40,239 nucleotides of DNA from Fidelibacterota bacterium (GTDB taxonomy: Bacteria > Fidelibacterota > Marinisomatia > Marinisomatales > UBA1611), in the NCBI GenBank assembly GCA_002708715.1, contig PAPB01000007.1, positions 1-40,239 on the forward strand, read 5' to 3'. The notes under the pieces are model-generated. The model did no database searches. It was not told the origin of the DNA and saw nothing but the letters and a program-made list of their open reading frames with translations. Below, piece by piece: positions 8,213-16,963 of this stretch (its first letter is position 1; each line of letters begins with the position of its first letter). The position numbers and the translations under genes were made by a program.

Positions 8213-11200
8213 TAAAATACCATACTAATTAAAAATTGAGTTTTTGATTTATTCAATTTTTTCCCAGGCCCGATCTTGATCTCTTTAAATATTCCATTGC
8301 GATTTAATTCATTACGAAGCTTGTCTGCTTTTACAGATGATTTTTCTAAATTTTTTTGATAAAATCCTGTAAAATCAATTTTAATACTAGAATAATTAAA
8401 ATCATTATTTTCTTCATGAAAGTCAAAATCACTATTATTTATATCAAGATTAGTTACATGAAAGTCCCTAGGTATTGTTTTACTAATATATTGTAATAAT
8501 CCAACTATATTGGATGATACATACTTATCATTATTAAGATAATCTCTAAAATTATTGACCACTGAATTTTTATCAAGAATAACCGATTGCATATCTCTAC
8601 GCATACTCATCAAACTAAGTTCTGATTGCTTTATTGGTAATCTATCCTGGAGCGGTTTTATTTCTAATCTATTAGTAAAAGCACCAATTGAAAAAATCAT
8701 CACTATACCCAACAATGCTTTTTGTAACATTTGATTTGGTCTAAAGTATTGCAAATCTTTCTTTTGTAATGTTGGTAATAGATTTAATGATAAATCTGGA
8801 TCCATTAATAGGCCTAGATTTGCCACATAATCCAATGCAATAGAATTCCCATTAATATTATTATGAGTTTTAAGTATAAGATCTGACTGCTCTTTTATTG
8901 AGCTGATTGAACGATCTAGATCATTTAATACTAATGAATGCTCAGCCTCTTGCTCTTTAAATCTTTTTAATTCTTCCTTAAGCGTTTCTATTCTATTACC
9001 ATGCGTGTGAGGGAAATTTTCAAGTTCATTGACTTGATTGCTTATTTCATCTAGTTCGTTTTTTTCTCTAGCTATTTGAAGCTCTAGTTTGGTACAAACA
9101 TCTTCAAAATTCTTGATTTTTTTTAGATTTAATCTCTCGGATTCCGATAACAAATTTTGGGTCGATATGTGGTCATTTTTTAGTTTAGCAACTATCTGCT
9201 CATTTTCTAAAATTTCATCATATAGTTCTTTAGATCGAATTTTTAATTGAGCAACATCCATATAACTTTTCATTTTACTATTACTAATCTCCCATTTCCA
9301 TTCATCTTCTTTATCTGGATCATTCAAGTAAAAAGAATTTTCAAGAGCATTTTTCATTTCATCATGTATAGTTGATATTTTTTTATCAACCATAGCCATT
9401 TCTATTCTTTTATTTTTTAACGTTTGATTTATAGTATCCAACTGGGACTCAACACCGTCTTTATCTTTTATCTTTAATTCTATGATAGAGTATACATTTG
9501 CTATGCGTTCATTAATTATAACTCTATAAGAAGGATATAAATTTTTAATTTTTAAAAAATTATTTAAAGTTTTATAATGATCAACAGATAATCTATCTAA
9601 ATGGTTCTTATTATCTATTATTAATTTTTCATATCTTTGATAATCTCTTTCAAATAATACATTATCATTCTCTATGAGACTTATCTCACTCATTAATTCT
9701 GATTGATCATTACGGAGGGTATCTATAAAACGATTCAACTCTAAAATAGATTGTTCTATTCTTTTAATATTAATTTTTAAATCTTTTTCATATTGATAGA
9801 GATCTCGACGTCTTTCATTTACCGAAATACTTTTTATTTTTTTTAAATTCTTTTTATTGACCATTCTATCTTGTTCATTTACTGTCGCTTTTAGTTCTTT
9901 TTGATATTTAACGGAAGTATTGTAGTCTTCTTCTATTTTTGTAAGGTCTTTTAAAATCTCATATTTCTCACTTTTTAAATTTTCTAATTTTTTATTTAAA
10001 TCAGAATATTCATTTCTATTGGCATCAATTTTTTGTTCACTTACTACCTTTTTTTCATTAAATATATCTTCTGATTTTCCAATATTTAATTTTATTTTAT
10101 CTAAGTCTTTTAATATAATCTCTAATTTAGACTCTGATGATATTTTAGATTTTCTTATTTTTTTTAATAACTGATTACACGTATGGATTTGAGTTTTACT
10201 CTGCTCTATTTCACGAAAATAAAATAGGATCTTATCTTCAGCCTGATTGAGATTCGTAGCAAGAGTATGATGCGCGAGATCTATATTAAAGTTATGAAGC
10301 CTTTCCTCTTTTTCTAAAACCACATCGGATTTTTCCTTAGCAATATCTTTAGGTATTTGCAACATTTCTCTTTCAGCTTGCTCTAAAGCCCTTGCCTTTT
10401 TAATTGGTATATTTTTTATTTCAAATTTTAAATTTTTTAAATTATTAGCTGTGTCTTCTTTGAGTTTAAAATATTCTTTTTCAATTGCAATCAATTGCTC
10501 ATTTTTCTTATCTAGTTTTTCAATCCATTTTTGGATTATAGATTCTTCATACTTTATTTTAGTTGTAGATTTTTCAATCTTAACCAAAATATTTTTTTTC
10601 TTTCCTCCAAAAGGTTTCAACTTTTCTAAAATTGTTTTATGACTTCTTTTGTAACGCAATATAAAATTATTATGCCTTTGTTTAAACCTATTAAAAGCAT
10701 TGCCATATTTTTCGATCTCACGTAAGTCCATTGATATACTTTCTTCTGCCATATTTTTAGCGATCACTTGATTATCACCAACTTTATCAAAACGGTCTAA
10801 GCCTGATTGTAAAAAGGAATGATATTCAGGAGATTTTTTCCTTTTAATAGTTTTTTCCAAATCCATTACAACACTATTATAATTTGATTGCTCTATTTCA
10901 AATAATTCATCCCAATCTTTTTTCTTTGATTCTAAAAGATCGAGTCTGTCTTGAATTCTGCGACCACCTTTTAAATCTTTTTCTAAAGTGGTTAATTGTT
11001 TTTTTAAAATTGCTATTTTGGGAGTTTTTACTTTTTTCTGTTTAGATAAAGAAATACGAATAAGATTTCTATCTGATAATATTTTTTCTTTTGCTTTTTT
11101 TAATTTTTCTAATTGTTTTTTATTTACAATGACTTCTTTTTTTAATTTTTTTTCTTCCTGCTTAAAAAATGTTTTAATGGTTGTATTTTTTGTTTTTTTT

Positions 11201-14200
11201 ACTCTAGATATTCTTAGAACTTGCTCTTTATCTAATTGTTTTAATCTTTTATCAAATTCTTTTATAATACTTTCTTTCCTCTCTTGACTTTTTTTCATTA
11301 TCGGAAAGAGTTCCTTTTTTATATTGTCTATTTCATCTTTTTTGGTGATACACTCCTTTTCAAGCTTTTCTATATATAACTCCGCATTTGAAATTTGATT
11401 AATAGTATCGGTTTCTTCTTTATCAAATGAATCAATTTGGTTTATTATGTCAGTTTTATTTTTTGATTTTATATTATTTTGATTATCAATTTCTTTTTGA
11501 TTTTTTAAATATATTTTTTTACCATCTAATTGTTTTGATTCTAATTCGTTATAAATCTTTTCATTTCGATCAATAGACTTTTCCATCATATTAATGTTAG
11601 AAGATATCTCATCTAACATCTTTTTCTTGAGCTGCCTTCTTGGTCTTATTTCTTTCAGCAAATTTGTATGGTGTTCTAATTCATCATTAACCTCAATTGA
11701 ATCATGCACATATTTCAAAATATCAATATTTTCTAGACGAATTTTTTCTTTTGCTTTTAAATCATTTTCTTGAACATCAATATTTTTTTTCAAAGCAACA
11801 ATTGCTTGTTCTTTCTCTTTTTTATTTAATTTTGATTTCTTTATTTCATTTTCTAAATGTTCTTTATCATTTGCGATAAGTTTTAAATCGTTATTTATTT
11901 TTACAATTACTTCAGATTGGTTTTTTAAATGTATCAAGTTTTCAGGCACCTTAATAATTAGGTCTAATATTTTTATCAACTTTTCTCTTATTTCAATTGC
12001 TATCTCACCATCAATAAATTTTTCTTCAAGATACTTAGTATCACCATTTACACTATTTTTAAATGAATCTCTTATCTGATCTATCCGTTTTGTATTTTTT
12101 GTAATTAGGTATCCTGCCTGTTGTAATGTATATATATCATCCTTACCAATATCCCCAACTGATTCCATATGCTCTAAGAATGATCGTTTAAAGGCACCTG
12201 CTATATTTTTTAATGATTCATGTAAATATTCAAACTCAGCGATTTCATCATGCCCATGAGATAACTGAATACTATATTTTTGAAAAAGTTCCTGATGTTT
12301 TATAATTTTTTGTTCAAGTTTATCAATTTCAGATTCAAAATTTTCTTTTTGATCATTTAATAAAGCTCTATTTTGTGCAGCCGTTTTAATATCATTACCA
12401 TTATTATTTTTTTGTGATAATTCTTGTTTTATCTTTTTTTGTTTTTGACTATCTGATTCATATTCTAATTTTGAGATCCGTTTATTGACTTCTTCGTGCT
12501 CTTTATAATTCTCAAATAATTTTTCACTATAAATATCGAGTTTTTCATTAAGTGCTTTGATATTGGAATGCAATTCTTTTTGACTCTTTTTATAATCTTT
12601 TTTTAAAATCTTGAAGTCCTTAGATGTATTAATCAATTTTTTATTTGCCTCATCTATTGATTTTATTTTTGAATTTTTCTCAATATCTAATCTTGCAAGA
12701 CTATATTTAGCACTTTCAGGGCTTTGGGTTGACTCTATTGCTTTTTCATGATTAATAATTTTTTGTTTAAGTGTTTTTAAAGTTGACTTAGAATTTTCTT
12801 TTTTACGAAATAAATTGCTTTTATTAATTGCACTAAATGATAAAGGACCAGCGTTATCTTTACTGACCAAATGTGTTTCTACGATTTTGGATAAATTTTC
12901 TACGTTTATTTTTAAACCGTTAGTAATAGCCGTATCAATATTTTTTATATGACTACCAGGTCCTGAGATATATACCTTATTAATAAGGGAATAAACAAAC
13001 CCCACATGAGAAAGAGAATTTTCAAATTCAATAATAAGATCTTTAATGCGTTGAATAAAGCCGAACATGTTATGATCTGTAATCGCAATAGCTTCTTTAT
13101 AATGTTTTCTTTGGTTAGAGCTTGCATTATGTATTTCTGCTTTAAAACCATAGAAAGATAAGAAATGCATTGCATCGTCAAATTTTTCCTTAGCATTATT
13201 TTTCAGATTGGTTAACTCAATAATATTATCCAAAAAATAATTAAGCCCTTTTGGAAAGTCACAAGACTCAATCAACCTGTTCCCATAACAAACTACTAAA
13301 TGTGTTTTTAAATTCCCTATATATATAAGGAGTGAAAACTCATTAGTTTTATCCAAATTATAATATGTATATACATTATGTAAAATTTTAGGGATTACAG
13401 CGACATGCCTGAGTTGCAGTCCTGAATCCAATAGAACATTAAAATCTTTTTCAATTGCTTTCTTTTTAGTTGAATAAGAAACGATAGCATTTTTATGTTG
13501 TTCATCATATCTGATATAATCTACAATACTTTTTGTATTATCTATATTGTATGATTGTTTTAAGATGTTTAACAGATTTTTTTTAAATAATTTATGGCTT
13601 TTACCCTTAGAAGCAAGATAAGTCATTTCGCAATTATAATGATCGGATTGAATTGCTAAATAAATTTTTCTTTTTTTATTAGGATGAATAAATTGTTGAA
13701 AAATATTTATAATAAGATCTGAAAGATTATTTATTTGATAACCTTTAATCTTTATGGGGAAGTCATAATTGTGGGTTTTTTTAATCATAAAACCATTCTT
13801 ATTAAGTTTGCAAAATAAAAATGTTACATGGTTACCGGATTGAATAAAAGACATGCACTCCTTAATACCATTAAGATTAAGTATGGTGTTTTTATAAAAA
13901 AGGGAATGATGTTTTTGTTCATTTTGTGATTTCTTATCAGATCTTTTAATTATGGGTTTTGATTTTGTATTAGATAATCGCCTTTCGTTTTGATTCCTTC
14001 GTTTATGATATACTCTACGTTCTTGATTGTTTCTTCTTTCTTTCTTAATCCTATTTTCTTGACCTTTATATTTAGCATGTCTTGCTAGCCGTCGAATTTT
14101 AATATTACGTCTGGTATAGATTCGGCGATTACTGTTTCTACGTCTTTCTTTAATATTCCGATTTTTTTTAAAATGTACAAAATCAAATTCAGATATTTTT

Positions 14201-14544
14201 TTATTATCTTCCTTATCTTTTTCATTGATAGGAACGGTGACTGGCTCTTGGATTGTTTTAGTGCGATCAATAGTAGTAAAGGTTTTGGCTGTGGGTAGAA
14301 ATCTTTTTTGCTCGATTCCCTTAACCATTTGAGTACTTTCTATAAATAAAATATTATTAGATAATAAATTTTTGATATGATAATAAATTTTATCTTTAGG
14401 AAACGAGATAGAGTTGGCAATTTCTGAAGCAGTCTTTGATTCTTCATTAAAACAAGCTAAAATTCTTTTTGTGATATCTTTTTTAAGAATTTTTACAGTC
14501 TTATAATCATCAATTTTTATTGTATTTTTTTTAAATTTAGTCAT
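8212..14544 (-). CDS. Giant wHTH - PilM - coiled coil - PilN fusion protein
   Basis: A 2110-residue protein. Residues about 15-85 form a winged helix-turn-helix of ArsR-like type (KTASEIANSISFPKDKIYYH). Residues about 125-190 are extremely Arg/Lys-rich with RR pairs every few residues. Residues about 210-560 look like a divergent PilM/actin-like ATPase fold (FSLLIYIGNLKTHLVV, GLNYFLDNI, VYISGPGSHI). Residues about 585-1870 are almost continuous Lys/Glu-rich coiled coil. Near residue 1920 comes LNLLP, the PilN peptide that docks into PilM, then a membrane helix (about 1940-1957, LLGIVMIFSIGAF) and a PilN-like periplasmic domain. PilM and PilN are normally separate. GspL of type II secretion is a natural PilM-PilN-like fusion, but without the long insertion. 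No SMC/Rad50 Walker motifs are visible. Gene order with PilO, PilP and PilQ confirms the assignment. The ATG has no obvious ribosome site. Confidence 0.85.
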   Translation of the reverse strand: MTKFKKNTIKIDDYKTVKILKKDITKRILACFNEESKTASEIANSISFPKDKIYYHIKNLLSNNILFIESTQMVKGIEQKRFLPTAKTFTTIDRTKTIQEPVTVPINEKDKEDNKKISEFDFVHFKKNRNIKERRRNSNRRIYTRRNIKIRRLARHAKYKGQENRIKKERRNNQERRVYHKRRNQNERRLSNTKSKPIIKRSDKKSQNEQKHHSLFYKNTILNLNGIKECMSFIQSGNHVTFLFCKLNKNGFMIKKTHNYDFPIKIKGYQINNLSDLIINIFQQFIHPNKKRKIYLAIQSDHYNCEMTYLASKGKSHKLFKKNLLNILKQSYNIDNTKSIVDYIRYDEQHKNAIVSYSTKKKAIEKDFNVLLDSGLQLRHVAVIPKILHNVYTYYNLDKTNEFSLLIYIGNLKTHLVVCYGNRLIESCDFPKGLNYFLDNIIELTNLKNNAKEKFDDAMHFLSFYGFKAEIHNASSNQRKHYKEAIAITDHNMFGFIQRIKDLIIEFENSLSHVGFVYSLINKVYISGPGSHIKNIDTAITNGLKINVENLSKIVETHLVSKDNAGPLSFSAINKSNLFRKKENSKSTLKTLKQKIINHEKAIESTQSPESAKYSLARLDIEKNSKIKSIDEANKKLINTSKDFKILKKDYKKSQKELHSNIKALNEKLDIYSEKLFENYKEHEEVNKRISKLEYESDSQKQKKIKQELSQKNNNGNDIKTAAQNRALLNDQKENFESEIDKLEQKIIKHQELFQKYSIQLSHGHDEIAEFEYLHESLKNIAGAFKRSFLEHMESVGDIGKDDIYTLQQAGYLITKNTKRIDQIRDSFKNSVNGDTKYLEEKFIDGEIAIEIREKLIKILDLIIKVPENLIHLKNQSEVIVKINNDLKLIANDKEHLENEIKKSKLNKKEKEQAIVALKKNIDVQENDLKAKEKIRLENIDILKYVHDSIEVNDELEHHTNLLKEIRPRRQLKKKMLDEISSNINMMEKSIDRNEKIYNELESKQLDGKKIYLKNQKEIDNQNNIKSKNKTDIINQIDSFDKEETDTINQISNAELYIEKLEKECITKKDEIDNIKKELFPIMKKSQERKESIIKEFDKRLKQLDKEQVLRISRVKKTKNTTIKTFFKQEEKKLKKEVIVNKKQLEKLKKAKEKILSDRNLIRISLSKQKKVKTPKIAILKKQLTTLEKDLKGGRRIQDRLDLLESKKKDWDELFEIEQSNYNSVVMDLEKTIKRKKSPEYHSFLQSGLDRFDKVGDNQVIAKNMAEESISMDLREIEKYGNAFNRFKQRHNNFILRYKRSHKTILEKLKPFGGKKKNILVKIEKSTTKIKYEESIIQKWIEKLDKKNEQLIAIEKEYFKLKEDTANNLKNLKFEIKNIPIKKARALEQAEREMLQIPKDIAKEKSDVVLEKEERLHNFNIDLAHHTLATNLNQAEDKILFYFREIEQSKTQIHTCNQLLKKIRKSKISSESKLEIILKDLDKIKLNIGKSEDIFNEKKVVSEQKIDANRNEYSDLNKKLENLKSEKYEILKDLTKIEEDYNTSVKYQKELKATVNEQDRMVNKKNLKKIKSISVNERRRDLYQYEKDLKINIKRIEQSILELNRFIDTLRNDQSELMSEISLIENDNVLFERDYQRYEKLIIDNKNHLDRLSVDHYKTLNNFLKIKNLYPSYRVIINERIANVYSIIELKIKDKDGVESQLDTINQTLKNKRIEMAMVDKKISTIHDEMKNALENSFYLNDPDKEDEWKWEISNSKMKSYMDVAQLKIRSKELYDEILENEQIVAKLKNDHISTQNLLSESERLNLKKIKNFEDVCTKLELQIAREKNELDEISNQVNELENFPHTHGNRIETLKEELKRFKEQEAEHSLVLNDLDRSISSIKEQSDLILKTHNNINGNSIALDYVANLGLLMDPDLSLNLLPTLQKKDLQYFRPNQMLQKALLGIVMIFSIGAFTNRLEIKPLQDRLPIKQSELSLMSMRRDMQSVILDKNSVVNNFRDYLNNDKYVSSNIVGLLQYISKTIPRDFHVTNLDINNSDFDFHEENNDFNYSSIKIDFTGFYQKNLEKSSVKADKLRNELNRNGIFKEIKIGPGKKLNKSKTQFLISMVF

Positions 14545-14574
14545 AAATACAAATTTTGGATAATAAGATTTTAT

Positions 14575-14614
14575 CTAGTGAATGCACTAGTAGAATAGTC
14601 AGTGGGCAGCCCAC
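14575..14614 (-). promoter_or_regulatory. Two short inverted repeats in the pilus operon leader
   Basis: CTAGTG-AATG-CACTAG (14575-14590) and GTGGGC-A-GCCCAC (14602-14614) lie 31-70 bases upstream of the giant pilus gene. Both are perfect. The second is conspicuously GC-rich in a very AT-rich stretch. They could fold in the 5' leader RNA or be protein-binding palindromes. No known riboswitch is recognised. Confidence 0.45.
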
Positions 14615-14689
14615 AGATATATTTTGATACCGCATCATATATTACCTCGGAAAAAGTAATTTACTAAATTTATTGCATAACAGGTATTG

Positions 14690-15010
14690 ATTACAAGGAA
14701 TGTTTGTAATTACAATATTTTAATTTTTTAAACAATTTAGTTAAAAAATTTTAATTAAAAATGTCAATTGATCTGTAATTAATTGGATTGTAATTAAATC
14801 TGTAATTTTTTTCTAATTCTAATATTATACAAACATAAATAAAATTTTAATTAATTAAAGATATTTTTATCGACGAGAATTATTTTTTTAAAAGTATCTG
14901 TAATATTTATTGAAATATTATTTCTTAATTAATTTAAAAAAAAATTAATATATAAATAATTACAACCTATTTATAAATATATGATTGTATAAATTATTTT
15001 TTTAATTACA
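14690..15010. promoter_or_regulatory. Cluster of TGTAATT motifs, candidate operator sites
   Basis: TTGTAATTACAA at 14704-14715 is a perfect 12-base palindrome. TGTAATT recurs at 14774, 14789 and 14801, and TGTAAT at 14899. The opposite orientation appears as ATTACAA at 14690 and AATTACA at 14958 and 15004. The density is higher than expected even for AT-rich DNA. A transcription factor acting on the pilus operon is the likeliest reader. Confidence 0.4.
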
Positions 15011-15050
15011 AATCAATAAAAAAATATATTATATGTTAGTTTTTATTGTT

Positions 15051-16925
15051 TTAAATATTGCGAATTAAGGTATCTTCTTCTTCCAGTAAAGATAAATATT
15101 CTTTTTCAAAAATTTCTATCTCTTCTGTTTTCTTCTGCAATAATATAAAATTGTCTATATTTTTTTTATTTTGTATTACTGCCCGGGCGCTATCTATGCC
15201 TTTATCAATATTCTTTATACGTCGCTTTATCCATGATAAACGATTTTTATTTTTTTTTCTTTCTTTATATGAAATTTTATTTAAACTATTCGAATGCGCT
15301 TTGTCTTTATCAACAACATCAGATCCTTCTTTCTGATTTTTCTTCCAATAATAATAATCATAATTACCTTCATAAACATGTACACCATAATTGCCAACTT
15401 CGTAAGTTAAATTTGTAATACGATTTAAAAAAAATCTATCATGAGAAATACATACAATAGAACCTTCATAATTTCTTAAAGCATTTTCCAGAACATTTCG
15501 TGATTTCATATCTAAATGATTTGTCGGTTCATCTAATAATAAAATATTAGCAGGGATTAATAACATTCGGGCTAATGCCACTCTAGCTTTTTCACCGCCT
15601 GACAATACCTTATTATATTTATCAATATCATCACCAGAAAACAAAAAACTACCCAAATATGTTCTAATCTCAGTCTCACTTAAATTGGAAGATACTTTCG
15701 CAATTGTCTGATAAATAGTATCATTACTATCTAATAACTCCAATTGATGTTGTGCATAATATGAAATATTTATATTATTTGCATTTTCAATTTTACCTTC
15801 ACTGGGTTCAATCACCCCTGCAAATAATTTTAATAATGTAGTTTTTCCAGCTCCATTATGTCCTACTAATCCAATTTTCTGTTTTCTTTCAATCGTTAAA
15901 TTCAAATTATTAAAAACTCTATTTTCTCCATATGATTTACCCAAATCATTGCATGAAATAATTTTTAATGGTGAACGGCCTGGATTAGGAATTGTTAACT
16001 GAATAACCTTATTATCTAAATCCAAAGCTTCAATTTTATCCAATTTCTCTAATGCCTTTATTCTACTTTGTACTTGCGTTGCTTTTGTATTTTTGTATCT
16101 AAATCTTTCAATAAACTTTTCTGTGTCTTTTATTTTCTTTTGTTGATTATTAAAAGCATTTCTATGTTGTTCTGCTCGTATACTCTTTTCTTTTATATAG
16201 CTAGAATAATTACCATGGAATAGAAAGACTTTCCTTAATTCTATTTCTAGTATATGATTAACAGATTTATCTAAAAAAGTTCTATCATGACTAATTAATA
16301 CTAGACTTCCTTTCCAATCATTTAAAAAAGTCTCTAACCAAATTGTAGCTTCAAGATCTAGATGATTGGTTGGCTCATCTAAGAAAATGATATCTGGTTT
16401 TTTTAATAAAATAGAAGCAAGAGCAACCCGCATTCGCCACCCACCTGAAAACGTATTTAATTTTTCACCAAATTGAAGTTCTTTAAATCCAAGGCCACTC
16501 AAAATCTTTTTCGCATCTTGTTCAATTTTCCATCCACCAATAACTTCATACCTATCGTGTAATTCACCAATCTTTTCTACCGTCTTTTCATTTTCTGCAC
16601 CTTTTTTTATTTGTTTATTTAATATTGATAATTCATTTTCTATTTTTTTTAATTCTGGGAATGATTTTTGTGCTTCCTCTAAAACAGTATCTCCTGAACC
16701 TGAAATAATATCTTGCGGTAAATAACCAATGGTTATGTTTTTATCTTTTTGAATATTACCAGTATCAAAATCATCTTCTCCTATCAATATCCGCAATAAT
16801 GTTGTCTTACCTGTGCCATTAGCACCAACAAGACCAATTCTCATTCCTTTTTTCAAAGAAATATTAACATCAGAAAATAAACAACTCCCATTATAAGATT
16901 TTGAAAGACTATCAATGTATATCAT
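15051..16925 (-). CDS. ABC-F family ATPase (Uup/YdiF-like)
   Basis: A 624-residue cytoplasmic protein with two ABC ATPase domains and no membrane segments. Domain 1 has Walker A GANGTGKTT (residues 34-42), signature FSGGW and Walker B IIFLDEPTNHLD. Domain 2 has Walker A GHNGAGKTT, signature LSGGEKAR and ILLLDEPTNHLD. A charged linker of about 80 residues joins them (QQKKIKDTEKFIERFRYKNTKA), the P-site tRNA-interacting motif region of ABC-F proteins. A C-terminal Lys/Glu-rich coiled coil follows (about 545-620), as in Uup. ABC-F proteins act on the ribosome, in translation rescue or antibiotic protection, and the Uup branch is also linked to DNA transposition and ribosome assembly. It lies 38 nt after mtaB on the same strand. 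The exact subfamily is not certain. Confidence 0.93.
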   Translation of the reverse strand: MIYIDSLSKSYNGSCLFSDVNISLKKGMRIGLVGANGTGKTTLLRILIGEDDFDTGNIQKDKNITIGYLPQDIISGSGDTVLEEAQKSFPELKKIENELSILNKQIKKGAENEKTVEKIGELHDRYEVIGGWKIEQDAKKILSGLGFKELQFGEKLNTFSGGWRMRVALASILLKKPDIIFLDEPTNHLDLEATIWLETFLNDWKGSLVLISHDRTFLDKSVNHILEIELRKVFLFHGNYSSYIKEKSIRAEQHRNAFNNQQKKIKDTEKFIERFRYKNTKATQVQSRIKALEKLDKIEALDLDNKVIQLTIPNPGRSPLKIISCNDLGKSYGENRVFNNLNLTIERKQKIGLVGHNGAGKTTLLKLFAGVIEPSEGKIENANNINISYYAQHQLELLDSNDTIYQTIAKVSSNLSETEIRTYLGSFLFSGDDIDKYNKVLSGGEKARVALARMLLIPANILLLDEPTNHLDMKSRNVLENALRNYEGSIVCISHDRFFLNRITNLTYEVGNYGVHVYEGNYDYYYWKKNQKEGSDVVDKDKAHSNSLNKISYKERKKNKNRLSWIKRRIKNIDKGIDSARAVIQNKKNIDNFILLQKKTEEIEIFEKEYLSLLEEEDTLIRNI

Positions 16926-16963
16926 TTATAATAAAATAAATATTTTATAAAAAGGAATCACTG

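Larger units (their letters stand above)
14545..15050. other. 506-nt AT-rich non-coding leader of the pilus operon
   Basis: This stretch separates the end of the ABC-F gene from the start of the giant pilus gene, both on the minus strand. I see no convincing gene, tRNA or terminator in it. It holds two short hairpins near the pilus start and a cluster of TGTAATT-type motifs farther upstream, so it most likely contains the operon promoter and its control sites. Confidence 0.6.

Noticed and set aside
12945-13196. Minus-strand 83-residue frame and similar frames inside the giant pilus gene
   Set aside because: They are out-of-frame shadows of the main protein without start signals or recognisable domains.
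8212-14544. SMC/Rad50-type ATPase
   Set aside because: The long coiled coil invites this, but no Walker A, signature or Walker B motif is present and the ends match PilM/PilN, with PilO, PilP and PilQ next door.
14545-15050. Small gene, tRNA or riboswitch in the pilus leader
   Set aside because: No frame of useful length, no cloverleaf and no match to a riboswitch I know; only the motif cluster and hairpins stand out.
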